From: Pannonibacter sp. XCT-53
GTDB lineage: Bacteria; Pseudomonadota; Alphaproteobacteria; Rhizobiales; Stappiaceae
DNA: 64,000 bases
Assembly (NCBI RefSeq): GCF_009915765.1
Contig: NZ_JAABLQ010000001.1
Coordinates: forward strand, 1,054,001 to 1,118,000
Reading direction: 5' to 3'
The notes under the pieces were generated by a model. The model saw nothing but the letters and a program-made list of their open reading frames with translations. It had not been told where the DNA came from and made no database searches. Below are positions 17,029 through 24,992 of the stretch, one piece after another. The position numbers and the translations under genes were made by a program. Each line of letters opens with the position of its first letter. The first letter of the stretch is position 1.

Positions 17029-18579
17029 TCAGATGACCTCAAGCCCGCGCAGGAGCGCCAGGGGGCCGGCGGCAAAGGCGTCTGCCTGGCGCCGCAGCTC
17101 GGCACGGTTTTCCTCGACCGTTTCGAGCGTGCGTCCGTCCGTCACCAGCTTCTGGCCCTGGGCGGACAGGATCTCGAGGGTAAAGTCGGCCCAGTCGGCC
17201 GGGGTCTTGCGGCCGGCGCGCACGGCGAGCGCGAAGAGCTGCTGGAAGCGCGGAACCGTGAGCGCACCGCCGGTGACGGGCGAGGCGAGATAGCCGATCT
17301 CGCCGGAGCCGCGCGCCTTCAGCATCAGATGGGCATTGAGGCGGTCGGTGCGCTTCTTCACCTTGGCGATGGCGCCCGGCTCCTGCGCCACGGCCGTGAC
17401 ATTGGCCCCGGTCAGGATGAGGGCCGCCTGCATCACCTGGCCGAAGGTGATGCCCCTGTCGCGCACATGCGCCTCGATCTCGGCGAGGCTGCGGGCCCGG
17501 TGGTCGGCGAGGTGGTCGAGGATCGGGCCGTAGATCGCCGCGGCCAGATTGGCCTCGCCGAGCGCCCCCTGCACCGTCATCTTCACCTCGCCACGCGGCA
17601 CGACGAGCGCGATGCGCAGGGCCCTCAGGGCGTCCGACTGGTCCAGCGCCGAGAGACGGCGCGGGCCCTTGACCCACAGGTCGCGGCGGAACTGCTGGTT
17701 GACGCAATAGTCGCGCAGGGTCTCGCGCAGCATCGGGTCCGGCAGCTCGCCCAGAAGGGCCTGCTGCTCGGCCGTCAGGTTGATGGCCTGGATGGCATCG
17801 AGCAGATGGCAGGAGGCGGCAAAGCTCACCTTGGCAGGCGCCAGCCAGCGCGCCATGTCGGCCACATGCATCGGCTGCCAGTCACGGTTGAAATACTCAT
17901 GCGCCAGATAGGCCCGGTTCTGGGTCTTCAGCCGCTCGAAGCGTTCCTTGACGCCGGGATTGGTGCGAACGTAGGCCGGGTTGGTGGCCAGCACCTTGTC
18001 GACCAGCCCGAGCGCTCCCTCGACACGGGCCGTGCTGCCGCCGGCGGGCGAGGTCATGCTGGCGCCCACTTCCGTCATCAGATGGCGCAGCGGCGCGCCG
18101 GCCGCCCAGCCGGGCAGGGTGTTGTAGCTGACATAGACGATGCCGCCGACCTTGAGCTTGCGGCGGATGAAATCGACGATCACCGCGCGGTTCTCGTCGG
18201 AGATCCAGGTCCAGATGCCATGCAGGCCGATGTAGTCGAAGTCGGGCAGGTCGGACCGGCTGCAGAACTCGGCAAAGGCCTGGTCGGTGAGATGTGCGCC
18301 GACTTCGGCAGCCCTGCACAGGCTCTGCGCATGGCCGGCCTGGGCCGGATTGAAGTCGGTGCCGCACCAATGCGCCTCGCTGGCGGCCGCGTGAACCGCG
18401 ACACTGACGCCCTGGCCGAAGCCCAGCTCGCAGGCGGTCGCGATCTCCGGTGCGGCGAGGCCGGCATTGAGGAGCGCCAGCCGCGCCCGGAGCGGGTTCA
18501 GCTCGGTGTAATAGCCGTGGGTATAGTTGATGTCGGCGACATAGCCCGCCGTCCAATCCGCATTGCCGCTCAAGGACAT
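17029..18579 (-). CDS. Class I SAM-dependent methyltransferase with regulatory domain
   Basis: 516 residues. The N-terminal half is a Rossmann methyltransferase with the SAM motif CELGFGQGVSVAVHA (about residues 44-58), a D-F-N-P acidic loop after strand 2 and a DYIGLHGIWTWIS motif in place of the usual post-IV loop. The middle part matches the methyltransferase regulatory domain seen in some bacterial and plant-like enzymes (YVRTNPGVKERFERLKTQNR, read as YVRTNPGVKE and RFERLKTQNR; YLAHEYFNRDWQPMHVADM). The C-terminal third is helical. Start 18579 has AGGAGA about 10 bases upstream. The target is unknown. Its place between two DUF4214 genes suggests modification of surface proteins or glycan, which is inference. 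Confidence 0.8.
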   Translation of the reverse strand: MSLSGNADWTAGYVADINYTHGYYTELNPLRARLALLNAGLAAPEIATACELGFGQGVSVAVHAAASEAHWCGTDFNPAQAGHAQSLCRAAEVGAHLTDQAFAEFCSRSDLPDFDYIGLHGIWTWISDENRAVIVDFIRRKLKVGGIVYVSYNTLPGWAAGAPLRHLMTEVGASMTSPAGGSTARVEGALGLVDKVLATNPAYVRTNPGVKERFERLKTQNRAYLAHEYFNRDWQPMHVADMARWLAPAKVSFAASCHLLDAIQAINLTAEQQALLGELPDPMLRETLRDYCVNQQFRRDLWVKGPRRLSALDQSDALRALRIALVVPRGEVKMTVQGALGEANLAAAIYGPILDHLADHRARSLAEIEAHVRDRGITFGQVMQAALILTGANVTAVAQEPGAIAKVKKRTDRLNAHLMLKARGSGEIGYLASPVTGGALTVPRFQQLFALAVRAGRKTPADWADFTLEILSAQGQKLVTDGRTLETVEENRAELRRQADAFAAGPLALLRGLEVI

Positions 18580-19299
18580 GTGAAAACTCTCTCCTGAAGT
18601 TCGGGCGCCATCCAATCAGGGATCACGATGTGACGCAAGGGTGGGGTGGGGGACGTTACCGCCTCTTGCCCTCTCCGAGGAGAGGACTTTGAGGCCGGTG
18701 CTGCCTGACGGCATGCGGAGGCTGCGCCGCGCACTCGGTCGTCGTCCCCGCGCAGGCGGGGATCCAGTCAACCCGGTGCTTACCTTTGTCTTCGCCGCCG
18801 CCGGGGATACTGGATCCCGGTCTTGCCGCTGTGCGGCAAACCGGGATGACAGCCGGGGATGAGGGGGAGATGTCTGCGTCAGCAGACAGCGGGGGGTGTG
18901 CAGCATTTGCAAGTTCCTCTGCGCTTGCGGGTCTGCCGCTACCCCCCTCTGCCCCCTACCGGGGGCATCTCCCCCTCAAGGGGGGAGAGGAAATGAAGGC
19001 TGAGGCCCCTTGGCGCGGCGCCGAGCTTGCGGGTCTGCCGCACCCCCGCTCTGCCCCCTGGCACGTGAGCGATGGGGGCATCTCCCCCGGCTTTCCCTGT
19101 GCATTGGGGGGGAGAGGACGCGAGGCCGTGACACCACCGCGCGGCGCCGGGGCGGACGCGGACGGGCCTTGCGGTGCGGGCGGGCCTTGCGGTGCGGGCG
19201 GTCCGGACAAACGAGAAAACCCCCGGCGCGTGAACGCCGGGGGTTCTTGTCTCGTTTCGCTCGAGCCCCACCGTGAGGAGGGGCTCGTCTCCGAAGAGA
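18580..19299. repeat. Intergenic block with three kinds of repeat
   Basis: 720 bp without a gene. (1) An element at 18741-18850 bounded by GTCGTCCCCG and CCGGGATGAC, with inner inverted GGATCCAGT/ACTGGATCC arms. (2) Two copies of a ~67-91 bp unit at 18924-18990 and 19026-19116, both starting CTTGCGGGTCTGCCGC and containing GGGGGCATCTCCCCC and GGGGGAGAGG. (3) Two tandem 18-bp units GGGCCTTGCGGTGCGGGC at 19164-19181 and 19182-19199. A terminator follows at 19218-19245. Confidence 0.7.
19218..19245 (-). terminator. Terminator after the 848-residue RTX gene
   Basis: An 11-bp stem AACCCCCGGCG / CGCCGGGGGTT with a 6-base loop, followed on the - strand by TTTT. It lies 55 bp past the stop at 19300. 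Confidence 0.88.
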
Positions 19300-21846
19300 T
19301 TACACGAAGTCGGCGACAGCCAGGGTGCCGGTGATGCCGGTGATGTTGACGACGGCGTCGTCACCAGCCACGTAGCCCGCGGTGCCGTCGTTCAGGATCA
19401 GGTAGGTGCCAGCGCCCGTACCGGTGATCGTGACGACAGCTGCACCGTTGGCGGCCAGCGTACCACCACCAGCGGTCAGCGCGGTGGCGATGTCGGTCGC
19501 CAGCGTGCCGGTGCCGGCTGCGGTGTAGGCAGCGCCCTGCAGGACGGCGGCCGGGACGGTCGTGACGTCGATCTTGTCGGTACCTGCGACGAAGTCCTTG
19601 ATCGAGTCAGCGGCAGCCACCAGCGAGTGCGCCAGGGTGGTGAAGGTGAAGGTGTCGGCACCAGCGCCACCGGTCAGGGTGTCAGCGCCCACGCCACCGG
19701 TGATGGTGTCGTTGCCGTCACCGCCTTCGATGGTGTCGTTGCCGTTACCACCGAGGATGGTGTCCTTGCCAGCGCCGCCCTTGAGGATGTCAGCCTGAGC
19801 CGAACCCGTCAGGGTGTCGTCGTTGGAACCGCCGGTCAGCGCAACGCCGTTGGTGGCGAAGCCCGAAGCGTCGATCGTCAGCTTGCCGGTCGCGGCGGAG
19901 CCGTCAACGGCGAAGTTGGCGGTGGCCATGTCACCGGTCACGAAGGTGGCGTCGCCGGCACCCAGCAGCTTGACGCTGGCGAGGGAAGCGGAGGCAGCAG
20001 CCGACTGCGTGATGTCGACCTGGTCGATCGCCGTGACTTCGAGGTTCTCGATGCCGGTCAGCGTGAAGGTCGAGCTGGTGGCGTTGATGTCCTGGTTCAG
20101 CGTGGCGTTGCCATCGTTGAACGTCAGCTTGACGGTGTCGATCTGGCCGACGTTGGTGGCGTCCTTGATGCCGATGGTGGCAGCGCCGTCAGCAGCCAGA
20201 ACGGTGATCGCACCGGCCTGGGTCGCGTTCAGGTTGGTCACCGAGGTGGCGGCATTGCCGTCGTTCAGGCGAACCGAGGTGATGCCGGCGATCAGCGAGA
20301 CGTCCTGCGCCACGCCGTTCTGCACCTGCACAACTTCGAAGCCGGTGTACTTGCCACCGAGCGAAGCCGTGTTGATGTGGTTCGAAGCGTTGACGACCAG
20401 ACGGTCAGCGGTGCCTTCGCCAGCGGCGACGGAACCGGTGGTCAGGATCGCACCGGTGGTGACGACGTCGTTGCCCTTGCCGCCGACGAAGGTGGTGTCA
20501 GCGTCGCCATCGAGAACGATGGTCGCGCCGCCGGCCAGGCCCGAAGCGTCAACAGACTTGAAGTTGGCAGCGAGAGCGTCCGGCAGTTCCACCGAAGCGG
20601 CAGCGCCCTTGATGGTCAGGGTCGAACCAGCAGCAACGCCCGTGAGGCCTGCACCACCGGCGGCAGCGCCGATCGTCAGGTTGGTCGCGGCTTCGATGGT
20701 GACGGCCTTGACGGTACCGGCGAGGGTCACGTCGTCCAGCTGGTTTGCAGCGCCGCTCGAGGTGATGGTGACTGCGGTCAGGCCCGTGCCGTTGATGGTC
20801 ACGTCGCTGCCAGCGCCGGCAACGGTGCCGCCGTCAACCACGAGGGTCGCGGAGGTCGCTGCTGCTGCGTAGGTCGCGGTCACGGCGCCAACGGTTGCAA
20901 CGCCGTTGCCACGGACGCCGATCGCGGCGCCGGACGCCACGTCGTTGATGGTCAGGTCGCTGGTGGAGCGATCAGCCCAGATCTGGGTGTGGCCGGAGAA
21001 GTTGTTGCCGGACACGGTCTGGGCGTTGCCCGACACGTTGCGGACGTTGATGATCTCGATGCCCGACGAGGAGGCAGCCGGGATCGAGTTGGCAGCGAGC
21101 GTGTCAACCGTCAGGTTGAGGGTGTCGACGCCGTTGCCGCCGGTCAGGGTGTCAGCGGTGCCGTAGGTGCCGCCGGTGGTGGCTGCAACCGCGACGAAGG
21201 TGTCGTTGCCCGGGGTGCCGTTGAAGGTGTCAACGCCCGAGGTCAGGGTGTAGGTCTGGCCCGAACCAGCAGCCGGGTCGAACAGGGCGCCCGAGCCGGT
21301 GAACACGGTGTTCAGGGCCGAGGTGGCGACGTTGCCGGCAGCCAGCTTCAGAGCGGTCACGGCCGGGCCGGACTTGGCAATGAATTCGGCCGAGTTGGAG
21401 AAGCCGATCAGGATCTGCGTCATGGACTGGCCGGTGGCCTTCCAGGCAGCGATTTCAGACGCCGAGCCGGTACGGCCCAGGACGTTGACATACAGAGCCT
21501 GCAGGACGGCGTCGTTGACGGTGTTGTCGCCGTAACGGTTCTTCCACTCGGTCGAGTTGACGAAGCCAGCCGCGATCTTGGACAGGGCGGTGGCGTCAGC
21601 GCGCAGCTGGTCGGTCCAGCCGTCGACGCCGGTCACGTCCGGCTTGCGGCCGAAGGCAGCCTGGTAGATGCGGATGATCTGGTCGACGAAGGTGGTGGCT
21701 TCGACGCTGTTGGCCAGCGACTCACGCACCTGGGCGAGGCTCAGGGCGCCGGACGAAACCGAGGCGGTCCAGAAGGACGATTCAGCGGCGGTCGGGTCGC
21801 GCTGCAGAATATTGACAAAATACTGCTTGATCAGTTCGGCAGACAT
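19300..21846 (-). CDS. DUF4214-RTX surface protein 3, type I secreted
   Basis: 848 residues, no cysteine. Residues 1-165 are a DUF4214 module (IIRIYQAAFGRKPDVTGV, GFVNSTEWKNRYG, ALYVNVLGR, ILIGFSNSAEF). A Thr/Ala-rich beta body follows. An uninterrupted RTX block sits around residues 670-735 (GGAGKDTILG, GGNGNDTIEG, GGDGNDTITG, GGVGADTLTG, GGAGADTFTF). The C-terminus includes DSIKDFVAGTDKIDV, a common post-RTX motif, and ends VADFV, a typical hydrophobic type I signal end. The C-terminus differs from the RsaA-like twins. Codon choice looks highly biased (frequent GCT, GTC, ATC, AAC; TAA stop), as in very highly expressed genes. GAGAGGA lies about 10 bases before ATG 21846. It may be the dominant surface protein. 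Confidence 0.88.
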   Translation of the reverse strand: MSAELIKQYFVNILQRDPTAAESSFWTASVSSGALSLAQVRESLANSVEATTFVDQIIRIYQAAFGRKPDVTGVDGWTDQLRADATALSKIAAGFVNSTEWKNRYGDNTVNDAVLQALYVNVLGRTGSASEIAAWKATGQSMTQILIGFSNSAEFIAKSGPAVTALKLAAGNVATSALNTVFTGSGALFDPAAGSGQTYTLTSGVDTFNGTPGNDTFVAVAATTGGTYGTADTLTGGNGVDTLNLTVDTLAANSIPAASSSGIEIINVRNVSGNAQTVSGNNFSGHTQIWADRSTSDLTINDVASGAAIGVRGNGVATVGAVTATYAAAATSATLVVDGGTVAGAGSDVTINGTGLTAVTITSSGAANQLDDVTLAGTVKAVTIEAATNLTIGAAAGGAGLTGVAAGSTLTIKGAAASVELPDALAANFKSVDASGLAGGATIVLDGDADTTFVGGKGNDVVTTGAILTTGSVAAGEGTADRLVVNASNHINTASLGGKYTGFEVVQVQNGVAQDVSLIAGITSVRLNDGNAATSVTNLNATQAGAITVLAADGAATIGIKDATNVGQIDTVKLTFNDGNATLNQDINATSSTFTLTGIENLEVTAIDQVDITQSAAASASLASVKLLGAGDATFVTGDMATANFAVDGSAATGKLTIDASGFATNGVALTGGSNDDTLTGSAQADILKGGAGKDTILGGNGNDTIEGGDGNDTITGGVGADTLTGGAGADTFTFTTLAHSLVAAADSIKDFVAGTDKIDVTTVPAAVLQGAAYTAAGTGTLATDIATALTAGGGTLAANGAAVVTITGTGAGTYLILNDGTAGYVAGDDAVVNITGITGTLAVADFV

Positions 21847-22011
21847 AAGTGGTGTCCTCTCGTCTGTTTATCTGCCCGCCTCGGCCCCTGAAACGGGATC
21901 GGGCTGGCATAGAGGCCGGGGGGCGCGGCAAGCGACTCTCCCAACACGGGTTCCTCATTAGACCCTTGGCAATATCGCCGCAAGCCCGTGATTCCTCCGC
22001 TCGACCTCGGA

Positions 22012-22038
22012 TGTATAGTAAATTCACTACAGGCGCAA
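22012..22038 (-). promoter_or_regulatory. Weak candidate promoter of RTX gene 3
   Basis: On the - strand TTGCGC (22038-22033) and TATACA (22017-22012), spaced 15 bp. The dyad TAGT-N6-ACTA lies in the spacer. The short spacing lowers confidence. The 5' leader would be about 165 bases. Confidence 0.3.
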
Positions 22039-22585
22039 GCGGCCGATTGGCGGCATTCTGCAGATGCAACTGGAGGGCGGTTTCCTGCTGCCTTCGCGGC
22101 AGCTCTCGCGTGTGGTTGAAAAGCCGTTTTCAGTCAAGGGGTTGCGGGCGTGTGTTGCGCGAATGTCACGATTGTGCCCTGCATCACCCGGCGACCGGCC
22201 CGGCTGCGTCGCTGCGGGCTCCGGACGGCCTGGGCGGCGCGCGCGCCGGCAGGGCGGGGTCTGGCGGCGCGCCGCCACGGCGCGGTGCGGCTGACGCATC
22301 CTGCGTTGAAAGGGCTTTGACACCGCGGGGCGGGTCCTCGCCCGGTCGGTCAGGCCTGCCGGGAGGGGGCAGGGGCGTTGGAGGGGGCGTTGGAGGGGGG
22401 GCGTCAGAGGAGGGTGAGGGGCAAGGGAGCCCAAAGGAGAGGGCGATGGGGTGGGCAGGTGTGTGATCTGACCTTGACGTTAACGGAATGTCGGGGCAGG
22501 GTCCGCGGGAGATGTTCGTGCCGCACCGGTGAGGCTGTCCAGGCTGCACTGGTCCTGCTGTTCCGGGCAGGCCGGGCCGTCCAGT

Positions 22586-22610
22586 CTGGCCTGGTCTGGT
22601 CTGGTCTGGC
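22586..22610 (+). repeat. Pentanucleotide CTGGY microsatellite, five units
   Basis: CTGGC, CTGGT three times and CTGGC, in the region upstream of the nitronate monooxygenase-like gene. Slippage here would change leader or promoter spacing. Confidence 0.7.
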
Positions 22611-22679
22611 GCAATCGGTGCGCCGAAGTTCTGCCGTTGAAGGGTTCCCGTTAAGCTGTATTTGGGGGAGAAGACGTCC

Positions 22680-23615
22680 ATGCCCATTCCCGCCGCGCTG
22701 ATGAAAGGCCTCAAGCTGCCGGCCATTGCCTCGCCGATGTTTCTCGCCTCCGGGCCGGATCTGGTGGTCGAGACGGCCCGGGCCGGCGTGGTGGGCACGT
22801 TTCCGGCGCTGAACCAGCGCACGACGCAGGGCTACGGCGACTGGCTGGACGAGATCGCCGGCCGGCTGGCCGAGGCGGGCGATGCGGCGCCTTATGGCGT
22901 CAATCTCATCGTGCACCGCTCCAACGCCCGCATCGAGGCGGACGTGATGATGACCGTGGCCAAGAAGGTGCCGCTGGTCATCACCTCGCTCGGCGCGGTC
23001 AAGGACGTGGTCGATGCCGTGCATTCCTATGGCGGGCTGGTGTTCCACGACGTGATCAATGCCCGCCATGCGGAAAAGGCGGCGGAAGCCGGCGTCGACG
23101 GCATCATTGCGGTCGCGGCCGGGGCAGGCGGGCATGCGGGCTCCTTCAGCCCCTTCGCGCTGGTCAGCGAGATCCGCAAGGTCTGGTCCGGTCCGCTGGT
23201 GCTGGCCGGTGCCATGAACACCGGCTCCGACATCCTCGCCGCCCGGGCCATGGGCGCGGACATGGGCTACATGGGCACGCGCTTCCTCGCCACCCGCGAG
23301 GCGCAGATCGAGCCCGCCTACAAGGAGATGATCGTCGGTGCCAGCGCCCGCGACATCGTCTACACGCCGGCGATCAGCGGCGTGAACGCCAATTTCCTGC
23401 GGCCCTCGATCATCGCCGCCGGGCTCGACCCGGACAATCTGGCAGCGCATGGCAAGATGGATCTGGAGGGCGAGGCCAAGGCCTGGAAGACCGTGTGGTC
23501 GGCCGGCCATGGCGTCGGGGGGATCTCCGAGGTGCTGCCGGCGGGCGAGCTCTGCGCCCGGCTGATCGCCGAATACACGGCCGCCAAGGCCGCCGTGGCG
23601 GCCGATCCGTTCTGA
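22680..23615 (+). CDS. Nitronate monooxygenase-type flavin-dependent oxidoreductase
   Basis: 311-residue TIM-barrel FMN enzyme of the nitronate monooxygenase / 2-nitropropane dioxygenase family. Visible family features are AIASPMFLASGPDLVVETA (read as AIASPMFLAS and GPDLVVETA) near the start, GVNLIVHRSN, VFHDVINARHAEKAAEAGVDG, the glycine-rich phosphate loop VAAGAGGHAG and GADMGYMGTRFLAT. The GGHAG and MGTRF segments bind FMN phosphate. Start 22680 is chosen because GGGGGAG lies about 9 bases upstream; an ATG at 22662 precedes that site and is less likely. The physiological substrate may be nitronate (propionate-3-nitronate detoxification) or another; the fold does not say. It stands alone between divergent and convergent neighbours. 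Confidence 0.85.
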   Translation: MPIPAALMKGLKLPAIASPMFLASGPDLVVETARAGVVGTFPALNQRTTQGYGDWLDEIAGRLAEAGDAAPYGVNLIVHRSNARIEADVMMTVAKKVPLVITSLGAVKDVVDAVHSYGGLVFHDVINARHAEKAAEAGVDGIIAVAAGAGGHAGSFSPFALVSEIRKVWSGPLVLAGAMNTGSDILAARAMGADMGYMGTRFLATREAQIEPAYKEMIVGASARDIVYTPAISGVNANFLRPSIIAAGLDPDNLAAHGKMDLEGEAKAWKTVWSAGHGVGGISEVLPAGELCARLIAEYTAAKAAVAADPF

Positions 23616-23759
23616 AGCGGATGCGCGGGACTTTGGCCGGGTCTTAAGGAGGCTGGGAAGCTGGTCCGGGGGGCGTCCTGCAAGGCGGGCTCAGGCCGGA
23701 TGCTGATGGCCTGATGCCGACGGGCTGACGCTCCGGGGCTGGAACCGGTGGCCTGAGCC

Positions 23760-24992
23760 CTACGGCTGATCCATGGCGGCCTGCCATTCCACGAGGAACT
23801 GCGCGCGCATGCGCCGGTCGAGATGGGCGAGCAGGCCCGGGTCGAGACGGATCGGCCTGAGGTGCGGCTTCTCCGCGTAGGCGGCGTGGTCGATGAGGGG
23901 CAGGCCGGCGGCCTCGCGCACGAGGTCCTGGCCGGTGGGCGACAGGAGATAGGTCAGGAAGGCCCCGGCGGCGGCCGGGTTGCGGGCCTCCTGCGGGATC
24001 AGCGCGGTGCGCAGCAGGGTGACCGTGAAGTCCTCCGGCTCGACGAGGATGACCTTGTCGCGGAAGGCGGCGTCGTTGCGGCTGTAGCTGCCGAGAACGT
24101 TGTAGCCGACCAGCAGGTCCCCCGCGACGAGGGCGTCGATCATCTCGGCGGAACAGCAGTAGAGGCGGGTGTCCAGCCGGCCCATAACCTCGGCCAGACG
24201 CCAGAAGGTCTCGCCCAGCCGCGCGTCCTGGGTGGCAAAGAGATAACCGGCACCCGACACCTGCGGGTCATAGGTGCCGATGCGGCCGCGGAACCGCTCG
24301 GGATGATCGCGCAGGAGCGCGATGAGGTCGCGCCGGGTGCGCGGCACCGGCAGGCCGCCGGCAAGGGCGGCGCGCGACACGAGGATCACCGCGGGCTCCT
24401 GCGCGACGGCCACCAGCGTGTCGCGCCAGCGCGCCCAGGACGGCCGGCCACCAAGCACGGCCGCCGGCAGGGGCTGGGCACGGCCGTCGTTGGCAAGCTT
24501 CATCTGCAGGTCCATGGCGGAGGAAATGACCACGTCGACGGGGGCCGACCCCTGGTCCAGCGCGGCGAAGATCTCCTTGCTGGAGGCCACCACATAGCGC
24601 ACCGCCACATCGGGCCGGGCCGCGATGAAGCCCTCCAGCACGGGGGCGAAGACCGCGATGTCGGTGGTGGAGAGCACCGTGATGCGCAGCGGCGCGCCGG
24701 CCGCGCCAAACTCCCGCTCCGCCTCGATCTCGAGCGCCCGCGCAGGCCCTGCCGCCAGAAGGAGGCCCACGAGGAGCAGGCAGGGCAGCAGAAAGGGCGG
24801 CAGGAAGGGCCGCAGTCTGGGCAGCAGTCTGGCCAGCGCCTGCAGCCCGCACCCGCCGGCTGCGACACCCGCTGCACCGCCGGCCATGCCACCGGCTGCA
24901 GCGGCAGCGGCGGGGGCGGGGGCAACGAGGGCGAGAACGGCGGCAAGGGGGGCGGCGGCACGGGGGGCGGCAGCGAGGGGGGCCGCCGTCAT
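23760..24992 (-). CDS. Periplasmic binding protein (iron/thiamine-type ABC fold) encoded with a two-component system
   Basis: About 410 residues from ATG 24992, which overlaps the kinase stop by 4 bp (ATGA). The first ~55 residues are Ala/Gly-rich and unusual. A clear membrane/signal segment (FLLPCLLLVGLLLAAGPARA) follows, then mature protein beginning LEIEAEREFG; a start further in is possible. The mature part shows PLRITVLSTTDIAVFAPVLEGF and VVASSKEIFAALDQG, then VDVVISSAMDLQMKLANDG, YLLSPTGQDLVREAAGLPLI and other features of Fe3+-type extracellular solute-binding proteins (segments here are quoted piecewise). No permease or ATPase is adjacent. With kinase and regulator it looks like a sensor accessory rather than a transporter part, which is inference. 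Confidence 0.8.
   Translation of the reverse strand: MTAAPLAAAPRAAAPLAAVLALVAPAPAAAAAAGGMAGGAAGVAAGGCGLQALARLLPRLRPFLPPFLLPCLLLVGLLLAAGPARALEIEAEREFGAAGAPLRITVLSTTDIAVFAPVLEGFIAARPDVAVRYVVASSKEIFAALDQGSAPVDVVISSAMDLQMKLANDGRAQPLPAAVLGGRPSWARWRDTLVAVAQEPAVILVSRAALAGGLPVPRTRRDLIALLRDHPERFRGRIGTYDPQVSGAGYLFATQDARLGETFWRLAEVMGRLDTRLYCCSAEMIDALVAGDLLVGYNVLGSYSRNDAAFRDKVILVEPEDFTVTLLRTALIPQEARNPAAAGAFLTYLLSPTGQDLVREAAGLPLIDHAAYAEKPHLRPIRLDPGLLAHLDRRMRAQFLVEWQAAMDQP

Larger units (their letters stand above)
21847..22679. other. Intergenic region between RTX gene 3 and the nitronate monooxygenase gene
   Basis: 833 bp, divergent promoters expected, no credible gene. Notable content: an AT-richer stretch at 22005-22030 with TAGT-AAATTC-ACTA; G-rich repeats GGAGGGGGC(A/G) and GCGTTGGAGGGGG (two copies) at about 22360-22405 with quadruplex potential; five CTGG(T/C) units at 22586-22610. 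Confidence 0.5.

Noticed and set aside
19273-21891. An 872-codon + strand frame opposite the third RTX gene.
   Set aside because: The - strand protein has clear DUF4214 and RTX motifs; the opposite frame is a Val/Gly/Asp-rich mirror without family features.
23687-23760. Inverted repeat GGGCTCAGGCC ... GGCCTGAGCCC at the convergent 3' ends of the nitronate monooxygenase-like and binding-protein genes.
   Set aside because: The arms are 52 bp apart with no T-run, so it is a poor terminator; it is too short to claim more and could be chance in GC-rich DNA.
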